NCBI GenBank assembly: GCA_903873705.1
Contig: CAIQPK010000034.1
Coordinates: forward strand, 1 to 46,501
Origin: an uncultured Acidobacteriota bacterium
GTDB lineage: Bacteria; Acidobacteriota; Terriglobia; Terriglobales; Acidobacteriaceae
Direction: 5' to 3'
DNA: 46,501 nucleotides
In this document: positions 23,719 through 32,608 of the stretch, piece after piece
Numbering within the stretch: position 1 is the stretch's first letter
How the letters are laid out: every line of letters starts with the position of its first letter
Program-made: the position numbers and the translations under genes
The notes under the pieces: model-generated
Database searches by the model: none
Seen by the model: only the letters and a program-made list of their open reading frames with translations
What the model was told of the DNA's origin: nothing

Positions 23719-25964
23719 TGCGCAAATTTGTAGCAGCAACAATGGTGGCGATGATGGCGGGCGGCTTACCCGCGCAGCAGAGTGGTGCGCCCGTGCAGCA
23801 GGGTGGCGGAGCGACATTTACGCTGCAGGTGAATACGGATATCGTTCTGACCAACGTGGTGGTGCGGGACAAGAAGACCGGCGCCGTGGTGAAGGGGCTG
23901 AAGGCTTCGGACTTCCAGATTTTCGAGAACAACAAGCCGCAGACAATTGCCAGTTTTGACTACCAGAACGTAGACGAGGCCGCGGTGCTGGCGGAGCAGA
24001 GCGGAGCGGCGACGGGCAAGTTGTCGGTTGCGGAGATGCTGAACAGCAATCTTGCGGCGAATGCGCAGCAGTTGCGAGACCATCGGCTGATCGTGATGTT
24101 CTTTGACCTGAGCTCGATGCAGGATGAGGACATCGATCGCGCGATCGATGCGGCGAAGGATTACGTGAACAAGAAGATGCAGCCGGCTGATCTTGTGGCG
24201 CTCGTGAGCCTTTCTACCGGGCTGACGATGGACCAGGATTTCACCAGCGACAAGACGCTGCTGCTGCACGGGCTCGGCAAGTACAACGGGACGGACACGA
24301 CGGGGTTTGCCGCGGGTGGAACGGGATCGACCGACGGCACCAGCGATGATGCGGGCGCGTTTGCAGCCGACGATAGTGAGTACAACAGCCTGAACACGGA
24401 CCGCGAGCTGCTGGCGATCCGCACCATCTCGAAGAGCCTGGAGCGGGTCGATCAGAAGAAGTCGATGCTGTATTTCTCGGGCGGCATTTCGCGTAACGGC
24501 ATTGAGAACCAGGCGAGTCTGCGCGCGGCGACTAACGAAGCAGCCAAGGCGAATCTGGCGATTTATTCCGTGGACACGCGGGGGCTGCAGGCGCTCCCGC
24601 CCGTGGGCGATGCGAGCAAAGGCAGTACGCGTGGGAACTCGGCTTACTCCGGCAACGTGGCGACGGCGCAACTGAGCGCGAATTATGCGTCGCAGGAGAC
24701 GCTGGATACGTTGAGCAGGGATACGGGCGGCAAGGCGTTCTTCGACTCGAACGACTTTGCGCCGGCGTTTCAGCAGGTGCAGCACGACACCGAGGCTTAC
24801 TACATTCTTGGTTTCCACTCGACCGACAAGGCGCATGATGGGACGTTCCGGCACCTGACCGTGAAGACGGCGCGGAGCGATGTGAAGCTGGAGTTCAGGC
24901 CGGGCTACTATGCGCCCGCGGACTTTCAACATCAGAAGACTGAGGATCGTGAAGTCGCGCTCACGGAGCAACTGCGCAGCGATCTGCCAGCGACCGACGT
25001 GGCGCTTTATCTGCAGGCTCTGTATTTCAGAACGAGCGCGCCTGCAAATGGGACCAGCCAGTTCTTCGTGCCGATCAGCCTGGTGATTCCGGGGTCGCAG
25101 ATTCCGTTTATCAAAGGCGGCGACCGGGACAAGGCAAACATCGACATCATTGGGCAGGTGCGGAAGTGCGGGCTTATTCCGCAAGCCAATAGCCCTGCGG
25201 TTTCCGATCTGTGCACGACGGCGCAGGGGATCGTTGTCGGGAACGTGCGCGATACGGTGAAGCTCGCCGTGGACCAGACGCAGCAGGTGAAACAGAAGAA
25301 TATTCAGTACTCCACGGGCTTTTCGCTGGCTCCGGGGACGTATCACCTGAAGTTCGTGGTGCGCGAAAACCAGACCGGGGCGATGGGGAGTTTCGAGACG
25401 GACTTGAACGTTCCCGATTTGAAGAAGCTGCCGTTGAAGATGAGTTCGGTGGTACTGGCCAGCCAGCAGGTGCCGAATACGGCGAAGAACGCGGTGAGCC
25501 CGCTGGTGCGGGATGGCGTGGAGTGGGTGCCAAACGTGGCGCATGTTTTCCGGCAGGACCAGCACCTGTATTTTCTGTACGAGGTTTATGACCCGGCAAC
25601 ACCGAAGGATGCGTCACAACCGGCGGCCTCGCCAGGGCTGGGACGGCGCGAGGGTGGCGCGGCGCGAGTACTGACGTCGATAGAGTTCATCAGCGGCGGG
25701 GCCAAGGTTTACGAGACGCCCGTGGTGGAAGCCAAGAGCGTGAACGTGCCGGAGCGGAATGCGGTGTCGTTCCAGTTCGACGTGCCGCTGGCGCAGTTGA
25801 AGCCCGGCACGTACCTGGTGCAGGTGAACGTCATTGACGATGCGGGCGGGAGCTTCCGCTTTCCGCAAATGGCCGTGCGGGTGCAGGCTGGAACGCCTGC
25901 TCCACCTGCCGCGGTTCCCTCGGTCCCGGCAGCTGGCGCAAGTGCTGCTGCGCCGGGGAATTAG
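23718..25964 (+). CDS. VWFA-related acidobacterial domain protein
   Basis: 748 residues, exported (signal peptide about 1-19, then a Gln-rich stretch). Residues 35-75 (NTDIVLTNVVVRDKKTGAVV, then FQIFENNKPQTIASF) and the following von Willebrand-type domain (LIVMFFDLSSMQDEDIDRAI, a modified MIDAS with DLSSM; YFSGGISRNG) match the VWFA-related family described mainly in acidobacteria. A beta-rich C-terminal half (about 420-700) carries Ig-like features. TAATG overlap with the TonB-dependent receptor gene indicates coupled translation and a shared outer-surface role. The exact job is not known. Confidence 0.88.
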   Translation: MRKFVAATMVAMMAGGLPAQQSGAPVQQGGGATFTLQVNTDIVLTNVVVRDKKTGAVVKGLKASDFQIFENNKPQTIASFDYQNVDEAAVLAEQSGAATGKLSVAEMLNSNLAANAQQLRDHRLIVMFFDLSSMQDEDIDRAIDAAKDYVNKKMQPADLVALVSLSTGLTMDQDFTSDKTLLLHGLGKYNGTDTTGFAAGGTGSTDGTSDDAGAFAADDSEYNSLNTDRELLAIRTISKSLERVDQKKSMLYFSGGISRNGIENQASLRAATNEAAKANLAIYSVDTRGLQALPPVGDASKGSTRGNSAYSGNVATAQLSANYASQETLDTLSRDTGGKAFFDSNDFAPAFQQVQHDTEAYYILGFHSTDKAHDGTFRHLTVKTARSDVKLEFRPGYYAPADFQHQKTEDREVALTEQLRSDLPATDVALYLQALYFRTSAPANGTSQFFVPISLVIPGSQIPFIKGGDRDKANIDIIGQVRKCGLIPQANSPAVSDLCTTAQGIVVGNVRDTVKLAVDQTQQVKQKNIQYSTGFSLAPGTYHLKFVVRENQTGAMGSFETDLNVPDLKKLPLKMSSVVLASQQVPNTAKNAVSPLVRDGVEWVPNVAHVFRQDQHLYFLYEVYDPATPKDASQPAASPGLGRREGGAARVLTSIEFISGGAKVYETPVVEAKSVNVPERNAVSFQFDVPLAQLKPGTYLVQVNVIDDAGGSFRFPQMAVRVQAGTPAPPAAVPSVPAAGASAAAPGN

Positions 25965-26046
25965 GGCGTGGGTGCCGGTCACATAGCGCTTGACGGGGCT
26001 TTGGGGAAGGGCGCACCATAAAGGCCTCGATTGCCGTTGAGGTGTC

Positions 26047-26949
26047 ATGATGCGCCCTTACATCTTGCTTGTTCCGGTTGCCGCTTCCCTGCTGCTTGCT
26101 CCCCTGTCCCCCCTGGAATCCCGTGCTCAAATGCCGGTGATGACGCCCGCTCAACGCGAGGCGCTGCATCGCGACCCCGAGTGGCTCGTGATTGCGCCAC
26201 ACTTGCCTGATCCGAAGACGGCGACTGGAGAGCAACTAGAGACCGCGGCAGATGTGCTGCGGGCCAGGCGCTTTCCAGAAGATGCGGTGGACTACTACAA
26301 GTATGCGATTGCGCGGGGCGCGCCGCTGGCCGACGTGATGAACAAGATCGGCGTGGTGCATATGGAGCTGCAGAACATTCCGCTGGCCCATGAAGTATTT
26401 CAGCAGATCACGCGGACAAAGAAGAAGGACCCGACCGCCTGGAACAATCTGGGCGTGACCGAGTACATGCAGAGGAAGTACAAGAACGCGATCATCGATT
26501 ACAAGCGTGCCAGCAAATTGAACAGGACTTCGGCGACGTACCACTCGAACCTGGGGATGGCGTACTTTGAGAGCGGCGACATGGAGAGCGCGCGCAAGGA
26601 GTTTACCGTGGCACTGGCGCTCGATCCGCATTCGTTCGACAAGCACGAGACCGGCGGCACGGTGGCGCAGGTGGTAGGCACACAGAATTACGCTGGCCTG
26701 GCTTATGAGATGGCGAGGATGTTTGCGCGGCACAAGGACGACAAGTCGACGATCCTGTGGCTGAGCAAAGCGACCGAGGCCGGCTACGATACGCGGCACG
26801 CCATGGCAGAGGACGAGGCGCTGCGGGTGTACTTACATGATCCGCGGGTGGTGCTGATGATGAAAAACGCCGAGGGCATGAAGACGCGGGCCGTGGCCAG
26901 CGCAGTGCCCACCGAAAGCCTGGGGCCCGCTGCACAACCGGCACACTAG
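26047..26949 (+). CDS. Exported TPR protein
   Basis: 300 residues with a signal peptide (about 1-29, ending ESRAQ). Four to five TPR units follow at roughly 70-210, including AWNNLGVTEYMQRKYKNAII and TYHSNLGMAYFESGDMESAR with the usual W/G/Y/A spacing. The C-terminal part is Ala/Pro-rich. It starts 82 bp after the VWFA gene on the same strand and may belong to the same unit; a scaffold role is possible but not shown. Confidence 0.85.
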   Translation: MMRPYILLVPVAASLLLAPLSPLESRAQMPVMTPAQREALHRDPEWLVIAPHLPDPKTATGEQLETAADVLRARRFPEDAVDYYKYAIARGAPLADVMNKIGVVHMELQNIPLAHEVFQQITRTKKKDPTAWNNLGVTEYMQRKYKNAIIDYKRASKLNRTSATYHSNLGMAYFESGDMESARKEFTVALALDPHSFDKHETGGTVAQVVGTQNYAGLAYEMARMFARHKDDKSTILWLSKATEAGYDTRHAMAEDEALRVYLHDPRVVLMMKNAEGMKTRAVASAVPTESLGPAAQPAH

Positions 26950-26953
26950 GCCC

Positions 26954-27130
26954 TTACTTGTAAGGGCAGTGACGGCAGTCGGAGTTGCAACAGTAGCCGC
27001 GGCGCAGGTGGTACGCCTCGGTGAAGACCCTGTATGGGCCTTCGAAGTAGAACTCGCCTTCCAGCGGCACAAGTGTTTCGGCTGACTCGCCGGGGCGAGG
27101 CTGGGCGCGCTCGGGTGTGGGATCGCTCAC
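26954..27130 (-). CDS. DUF5522-like small Cys-rich protein
   Basis: A 58-residue gene starting with GTG at 27130. The C-terminus reads GEFYFEGPYRVFTEAYHLRR then GYCCNSDCRHCPYK, which matches the conserved core of DUF5522 (FTxxYHLRRGYCCxxxCRHCPY). Four of five Cys are arranged CC-x3-C-x2-C and could bind metal. The GTG overlaps the lhr stop as GTGA, a 4-base overlap that signals translational coupling. The function of the family is not known. It is too short for most automatic ORF cut-offs. Confidence 0.85.
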   Translation of the reverse strand: MSDPTPERAQPRPGESAETLVPLEGEFYFEGPYRVFTEAYHLRRGYCCNSDCRHCPYK

Positions 27131-30100
27131 GAGAACAAGTCTAATGAAGCCGGCGCAGCGATGGGCCGGGCTGGGATGGCGTCGTCGCGGAGGATGTCGG
27201 CGATACTGCGGGTGCGCCTGAGTTTGGGCGCTGCTGCCGGTGGAGGGGTCGTCGCCGGGTCGGCGTAGATGGCGCCGTTCTGGAAGTGGAGCTCACGCCC
27301 GGGAATGGCGGGAACGCGGTCGCCCGGGATGAGGATGCCGGCGAGGTTGAGGGGGTCGACGGCGGCGACGGTAACCGGCGGCTCGGCGCTGCGCGAAGGT
27401 GCGTCGCGGCGGGCCTGACGGAGAGAGTCGACGGCTTCGGGGAGCGCGAACTGCTCGCCGAAGGGACCGTTGACGAAGCGGCCGCCACGGATTTCTCCGC
27501 GGGCTTCGAGGCGGCGGAGGATGGGGGCGAGGTCGCGCCACTTGGGGGCGTTGGACTCGCGGGCGAGGAGGTCGCGGAAGAGCACGCCGTAGCGGCAGAG
27601 CAGGATGCGGGCGTGGGCGTCGAGGGCCGCGTCCTGGCGGCGGGCGGCGGCGATGGCTTGCTGTTGCCTTTCTTGGGCGGCGAGCGTCTTGCCTTCCCAC
27701 GTCCCAGGGGCGGGAGGTGGGGCACCCGTGGTTGTGGCTATCCCAACTGCGGGTCGCTCCAGTGCGCTGCGTTCCGGTCGAGATGACAGGTTGGCGGAGG
27801 GGTCAGAAAAGAGCGACCAGCGACCGGCGGTGGTGCGGGCGGCGGCGCGTTTGCGCAAGGATGTGGCGGGGGTTTGGGCTATGGCGGCGGACTTGCGGCG
27901 GGGGTCCATCATGGCGCGGAGCTGGTCGAAGCCGTCGGCGGAAGCGAGGCCCGCGGTCGCGAGTTCCCAGAGGGCGGTGGCCGTTTGGAGCTTGGTGAGG
28001 TTGGTGAGGCGCTGGAGGTCGGCGGTGAAGGCGGCGCCCCGTGCTGAAAGGAGCGTACGCACCTGTTGCGCTTCGGGAGAGAGGGATTGGGTGAGGATTT
28101 GTTCGTCGACGGATTTGGCGGCGAGGGCGTGGTGGAGCCACTCGGAGGACTCGCGCAGGAAGAAGGTGATGGGAGCGGCGCTCGTGGGGATGACGCGGCG
28201 GGGGCCGGTGCTTTCCGCCGCCGACCATGCGGGGTGGGGAGAGATGCGGCCCCAGCCGATGATGCCGGCGAGGCAGAGGTTGTCGAGCCAGCGGGGGTCG
28301 TAGTGGGCGACGCGGGCGGGAAGGAGGGTGCGTTCCCACTCGACGGCGGGGGCTTCGAAGCCTTCGAGCTGCTCGATGGCGGCCAGCACGGCCTCTTCGC
28401 CCGTCGGGCGGGGGTTGGATTCGGTCTCGGGGGCAAGGTGGTGCCAGTCGAGCAGCCAGCGCATGAAGATGTTGGCGTTGACGGGCTCGACCTGCTTGCG
28501 CAGCGTGCCGAGGGTGAGGCGGTGGACGCGCTGAAGAATGCGCCGCTCGCACCACTCGATGGCGTGATCGTCGGCGGTCGCAGGGTACTCGAAGATGCCG
28601 CGCATGGCGAGGCCCTGCATTTCCATGGCGAGCATGGACTGGTAGACGTCGGAAGGTTGCAGGTGGGTGAGAGCGGCGAGGTGGATGGAGGTGGTGGGGC
28701 CGAGGAGTTGGAGCCAGCCTTGTACCAGCGTGGTGATCGCAGCGGAGCGGGGTGGAATGGTTTGCGCGGGACGCATTTCGGTGCCAGCGAGGATGCGCTC
28801 TTTGACGTCGGTGGCTCCAGCGGCGAAACGCAGATCCTTTGCTTCGCTCAGGATGACCATTTCTTTGGGGGTGTGGAGAGTCGCGTCGGGCCAGAGGAGA
28901 GCGGCGGCAGCGAGGCGCTCGGCGGCGATCCAGCTGGGTGTGTCGTTGATGGTGACGAGGTGGGCGCGGTTGTTTTGTGCGAGGCGTTGGAAGAAGTGCG
29001 GCCAGTGGCGGGTGGCTTGCGGCTTCTCTGCGGCTTGGGCATCAAGGTAGGGGAGTGGCAGAGCGACGAGTGAGAGCAGGAGGTCGTGGAGCTCGTGCTC
29101 GTCACGAATGCCGGGTTGCAACTGCTGGCGGACCGCGGCGATGGCGGCGGGGTCGAGGCGGCGGGGGTTGTCGGCGAGGTGATCGGGGAGGGTGCGGCGT
29201 GTGCTGACCGCGCGGGTACGGCGGGCGGCGGCGTCCTCGTCGTCAAGGAACGCGTAAGGCATGGCGTTGATGAGCTCGTGCGCGAACTGCGATGGGACCG
29301 GAGTGTCGACGGCAAGGCAGGTGATGGCGCCCGAGGCGATGCCGCGCAGGATGTCGAGCAGTCCTTCGATGTCCATGGCTTCGGTGAGGGTGTCTTTCAT
29401 GACTTCGCGGACGAGCGGGTGGTCGGGGATTTCGATGTCGCCGGCCATGGTCTCGGGGCAGGCCGAGGCGTGGGGGAAAACACTGGCGAGGAGATCGTCC
29501 GATCGGGTGCGCTGGATCTGCGGGGCGACGCGCTTGCCCTTGGACATGCGTAGAAGCTGGAGCGAACGCCCGGCGGCCCAGCGCCAGCGGTTTTTGAAGA
29601 GCGGCGAGGGGATGGCGGCCTGCTCGAGGAGTTCCTTCGCGGTGTGCTCAGTGAGGAACTTGAAGACGTCGGCGAGCGGGAAGCTGTGCTGCTCGGCCAG
29701 CGAGATGTTGATGCCGTTGTCGGTGGCAGCGGCTTGCAGCTCGAAGTTAAAGCCTCGGCAGAAACGCTTGCGGAGAGCGAGGCCCCAGGCCTTGTTGATG
29801 CGTCCGCCGAAGGGCGCGTGCAGGATGAGCTGCTGGCCGCCGCCTTCATCGAAGAAGCGCTCGGCGATGATGGTGGTTTTGGTGGGGACGGCTCCGAGGA
29901 CCGCGCGGCCGTGGACGACGTAGGTGATGAGCTGTCGGGCGGCGGAGGGGGAGAGGAAGCACTCGTGCTGGAGGAAGGCAATCGTGTTGAGGATCTGCTG
30001 TTGCGGCGTTCCTGCGGCTCCCGTGGAATCCCATGTCCGAAAATCCGGACATGGGGCACCCGGTCCTGTGCCGCTCCAAGCTGCAGGTCTCTCCACTCCG

Positions 30101-32118
30101 CTGCGCTCCGGTCGAGATGACAAATTTGTGGAGGGATCTAGTTGAGTTGAAGATTCTGCGGTGAAGTTAGCGAAGGCGTTGGTGAGGTCGTTGGGTTTGA
30201 CGTTGCGGGTGCGGGCGTCGATTTCGGCGCGGAGGTCGGCTACGCCGTCGGAGAGGACGCCAGTGCGCTGGGGAGCTTCGCCTTCCCAGAAAGGGATGCT
30301 GGGTGGGGCGCCGTGGGCGTCTTCCACCAGAACTTTTCCCGCGGGATCGATGCGCTGGATGCGCCAGCTGGTGTTGCCGAGCAGGACGACGTCGCCAGGT
30401 GAGCTGTCGACGGCGAAGTGCTCGTCGAGCGTGGCGATCTGGACGTTCTCGGGTTGGAGCATGACGGCGAAGAGGCTGGTGTCGGGGATGGCGCCGCCGT
30501 TGGAGATGGCGATCATGCGTGCGCCGCGGCGTGGGTGCAGGACGCCCTGTACGCCGTCGCGAAGGAGGTAGGCACCGTAGCGGCCGCGGGAGCTTTCGAT
30601 GCCTTCGTGCAGGAGGTGGATGAGCTCGTCGAAGTGGGCGCGGGTGAGGTTGCGGTAGGGCCAGGCGCGGCGGACGAGGTTGTAGAGGGCGGTCTCTTCC
30701 CAGGGCTCAGCACCGCACATGGCGACGATCTGCTGCATCAGCACGTCCATGGGCGAGTCGGGAACTTCGAGGCGGTCGAGCTCGCCGGCAACCATCTTGC
30801 GCAGGAGTGCGGACTGCTCCATAAGGTCGTCGCGGGTCATGGAGAAGAAGCGGCCCTTGGGGATGGCGCCACGCCAGTGCCCTGCCCTGCCGACTCTTTG
30901 CATTGCCACAGCGACAGCTCGTGTGGTCGCAATCTGGCAGACGAGGTCAACGGTGCCGATATCGATGCCGAGCTCGAGGGAGGCGGTGGCGACGAGTATT
31001 TTGCACTCGCCGGCTTTGAGGCGTTGCTCGGCGTCGAGGCGGAGGGCGCGAGAGAGTGAACCGTGGTGTGCCGCTACGGCGTCTTCGCCGAGACGGTTGG
31101 AGAGCTCGAAGCTAATGCGCTCGACGAGCTTGCGGGTGTTGACGAAGACGAGGGTGGAGCGGTGCTCGTTGGCAAGCGTGGCGAGCTTGTCAAAGACCTC
31201 GTCCCACATGGCGATGCTGGCGATGGAGCCGAGCTCGTCGGAGGGGACTTCGATGGCGAGGTCGAGGGTGCGGCGCCGGCCAACCTGGATGATGGTGGCG
31301 GGTGAGGCTTGTGCATCCTGCGAACCCATGTCCGAGAATTCGGACATGGGGCACTCCGATGGTGCTGGTACTTGGCGCGAGTTGAGTGTGCCGGTGAGGA
31401 AGCTGGCTACCAGCTCGATGGGGTTCTGGGTGGCGGAGAGGCCGATGCGTTGCGGTGGTTGCGCCATGCCGGCGAGCATCGCTCCAGGTGAGAGGCGGTT
31501 CTCGCCGCATACCAGCGCGTCGAGCCGTTCGAGCGTGAGGGCGAGGTGGGCGCCGCGCTTGTCGTCGGCGATGGCGTGGATCTCGTCGACGATGACGGTT
31601 TGCACGCGGGTGAGGTTCTGGCGGGGCTTGCCGGCGGTGAGCAGGATGTAGAGCGACTCGGGTGTAGTGACGAGGATGTGCGGCGGCGTTTTGAGCATCG
31701 CCGTGCGCTCTTTCTGGAGCGTGTCGCCGGTGCGGACGCCGGTGCGGATGTGCGGGCAGAGATAGCCGCGCTGTTGCGCGAGCTGCTGTATCTCAGCAAG
31801 CGGGCCGTCGAGGTTTTTCTGGATGTCGTTCGACAGCGCCTTCAGCGGCGAGATGTAGACGACGTGGGTGCGGGATTCGAGGCCACCTTCGAGGGCAGCG
31901 CGGAGGAGCTTGTCGATGGAGACCAGAAAAGCTGTCAGCGTTTTGCCGGAACCGGTGGGCGCGGAGATGAGGGTTGGGTCGCCGCGCAGGATGGCGGGCC
32001 AGCCTTCAATCTGCGGTTCGGTGGGTGTACCGAACTTTGCGGTGAACCATTCCTGCACGAGCGGGTGCGCCCAGGTGAGTGCGGGATGGACATCGAGAGC
32101 TGGCGGCGCGGACGTCAT
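27127..32118 (-). CDS. lhr: Lhr-type DEAD/DEAH helicase with four repeat-derived insertions
   Basis: Large superfamily 2 helicase. Walker A APTGSGKT at residues 53-60, DEIH at 178-181, SPLKALSND, TTPESLY, LVFVNTRKLVERISFELSNR, VGRAGHWRG and a long C-terminal Lhr region. Lhr proteins are DNA/RNA helicases implicated in DNA repair. At 1663 aa it is longer than usual Lhr (about 1400-1550). Four segments are encoded by dispersed repeats: about residues 255-265 (CPMSEFSDMG), 660-696 (LSSRPERSGVERP... GAPCPDFRTWD), 1087-1096 (VILSEAKDLR) and 1438-1474 (LSSRPERSALERP... GTWEGK). None breaks the frame. The stop overlaps the DUF5522 start. Starts at the ATG 32118. Confidence 0.93.
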   Translation of the reverse strand: MTSAPPALDVHPALTWAHPLVQEWFTAKFGTPTEPQIEGWPAILRGDPTLISAPTGSGKTLTAFLVSIDKLLRAALEGGLESRTHVVYISPLKALSNDIQKNLDGPLAEIQQLAQQRGYLCPHIRTGVRTGDTLQKERTAMLKTPPHILVTTPESLYILLTAGKPRQNLTRVQTVIVDEIHAIADDKRGAHLALTLERLDALVCGENRLSPGAMLAGMAQPPQRIGLSATQNPIELVASFLTGTLNSRQVPAPSECPMSEFSDMGSQDAQASPATIIQVGRRRTLDLAIEVPSDELGSIASIAMWDEVFDKLATLANEHRSTLVFVNTRKLVERISFELSNRLGEDAVAAHHGSLSRALRLDAEQRLKAGECKILVATASLELGIDIGTVDLVCQIATTRAVAVAMQRVGRAGHWRGAIPKGRFFSMTRDDLMEQSALLRKMVAGELDRLEVPDSPMDVLMQQIVAMCGAEPWEETALYNLVRRAWPYRNLTRAHFDELIHLLHEGIESSRGRYGAYLLRDGVQGVLHPRRGARMIAISNGGAIPDTSLFAVMLQPENVQIATLDEHFAVDSSPGDVVLLGNTSWRIQRIDPAGKVLVEDAHGAPPSIPFWEGEAPQRTGVLSDGVADLRAEIDARTRNVKPNDLTNAFANFTAESSTQLDPSTNLSSRPERSGVERPAAWSGTGPGAPCPDFRTWDSTGAAGTPQQQILNTIAFLQHECFLSPSAARQLITYVVHGRAVLGAVPTKTTIIAERFFDEGGGQQLILHAPFGGRINKAWGLALRKRFCRGFNFELQAAATDNGINISLAEQHSFPLADVFKFLTEHTAKELLEQAAIPSPLFKNRWRWAAGRSLQLLRMSKGKRVAPQIQRTRSDDLLASVFPHASACPETMAGDIEIPDHPLVREVMKDTLTEAMDIEGLLDILRGIASGAITCLAVDTPVPSQFAHELINAMPYAFLDDEDAAARRTRAVSTRRTLPDHLADNPRRLDPAAIAAVRQQLQPGIRDEHELHDLLLSLVALPLPYLDAQAAEKPQATRHWPHFFQRLAQNNRAHLVTINDTPSWIAAERLAAAALLWPDATLHTPKEMVILSEAKDLRFAAGATDVKERILAGTEMRPAQTIPPRSAAITTLVQGWLQLLGPTTSIHLAALTHLQPSDVYQSMLAMEMQGLAMRGIFEYPATADDHAIEWCERRILQRVHRLTLGTLRKQVEPVNANIFMRWLLDWHHLAPETESNPRPTGEEAVLAAIEQLEGFEAPAVEWERTLLPARVAHYDPRWLDNLCLAGIIGWGRISPHPAWSAAESTGPRRVIPTSAAPITFFLRESSEWLHHALAAKSVDEQILTQSLSPEAQQVRTLLSARGAAFTADLQRLTNLTKLQTATALWELATAGLASADGFDQLRAMMDPRRKSAAIAQTPATSLRKRAAARTTAGRWSLFSDPSANLSSRPERSALERPAVGIATTTGAPPPAPGTWEGKTLAAQERQQQAIAAARRQDAALDAHARILLCRYGVLFRDLLARESNAPKWRDLAPILRRLEARGEIRGGRFVNGPFGEQFALPEAVDSLRQARRDAPSRSAEPPVTVAAVDPLNLAGILIPGDRVPAIPGRELHFQNGAIYADPATTPPPAAAPKLRRTRSIADILRDDAIPARPIAAPASLDLFS
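27696..27801. repeat. Composite ~106-bp dispersed element inside lhr (copy 1)
   Basis: Left end CCCACGTCCCAGGGGCGGGA, GGTGGGGCACCCG (hairpin); right end GCGGGTCGCTCCAGTGCGCT, GCGTTCCGGTCGAGATGACA. It is colinear with 30030-30136 over its whole length. Read in the lhr frame it encodes LSSRPERSALERPAV ... GAPPPAPGTWEG. Confidence 0.85.
28830..28858. repeat. Half-element (GCAGATCC...GATGACC) inside lhr
   Basis: GCAGATCCTTTGCTTCGCTC, AGGATGACC. It is a variant of the right end of the composite element, present without the hairpin end. In the lhr frame (minus strand) it reads VILSEAKDLR. Confidence 0.8.
30030..30136. repeat. Composite ~107-bp dispersed element inside lhr (copy 2)
   Basis: Left end is a 10-bp perfect hairpin CCCATGTCCG / CGGACATGGG (30030-30055) followed by GCACCCG; right end GCAGGTCTCTCCACTCCGCT, GCGCTCCGGTCGAGATGACA. 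In the lhr frame it reads LSSRPERSGVERPA ... GAPCPDFRTWDST. Confidence 0.88.
31325..31350. repeat. Hairpin half-element inside lhr
   Basis: Perfect 11-bp arms CCCATGTCCGA / TCGGACATGGG with loop GAAT, followed by GCACTCCG. This is the hairpin end of the composite element without the other end. In the lhr frame it gives CPMSEFSDMG. Confidence 0.85.
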
Positions 32119-32198
32119 GCGCTATTCTAACGCCGTCTTTGTGGTTTGTTCGCCTATTACGTTGGTGCGAATATGACCCGTGTGGTGGTATTTATCTA

Positions 32199-32208
32199 CC
32201 CAAATGGG
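32199..32208. promoter_or_regulatory. CCCAAATGGG palindrome upstream of the cupin gene
   Basis: CCCA-AA-TGGG in the 107-bp divergent region between lhr and the cupin gene, 17 bases before the cupin ATG. It resembles the larger palindrome TCACCCA-AG-TGGGTGA at 41946-41961. It could be an operator; only two examples are seen. Confidence 0.3.
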
Positions 32209-32225
32209 GATGTTAGGTTCAGGCC

Positions 32226-32606
32226 ATGGACATCTTGCGTGAAGAAGATCGTGGTTGCCGCCCGGGTCCTCCGACCTGGTTTAGCGGCATTGTATGGCTG
32301 GACGAAGTTGTTGTTTCGACAGCACTTAAGGTAACTCGCGTGGGCTTTGCTCCGGGCGCGCGGACGGCGTGGCACAGCCACCCCCGGGGGCAGGCACTGC
32401 ATGTGCTGAGCGGGATATGTCAAGTCCAGCTCCGGGGCGGTCCGCTGCATGAGGTGCGGTCAGGGGACTCGGTGTGGATCGACGCGGGTGAGGTGCACTG
32501 GCACGGCGCGGCGCCGGGGCGGTGGATGGTGCACCTGGCGATGCAGGAGCCGGATGCGAGCGGCACGGACGTGGTCTGGCTGGAGCACGTGGAACCGCGG
32601 CGCTAA
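32226..32606 (+). CDS. Cupin protein, hydroxynitrile lyase-like
   Basis: 126-residue single-domain cupin. GARTAWHSHPRGQ gives His50, His52 and Gln56, and VHWHGAA gives His91 and His93. These match the metal ligands and the active-site His of the manganese cupin hydroxynitrile lyases described from Granulicella tundricola and Acidobacterium capsulatum, including the FxPGARTAWH, GDxVWI and VWLEHV blocks and the overall length. Natural roles of these enzymes are not settled, so a general cupin with other chemistry is possible. It is 2 bp from the convergent kdsC stop and divergent from lhr. Confidence 0.85.
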   Translation: MDILREEDRGCRPGPPTWFSGIVWLDEVVVSTALKVTRVGFAPGARTAWHSHPRGQALHVLSGICQVQLRGGPLHEVRSGDSVWIDAGEVHWHGAAPGRWMVHLAMQEPDASGTDVVWLEHVEPRR

Positions 32607-32608
32607 CG

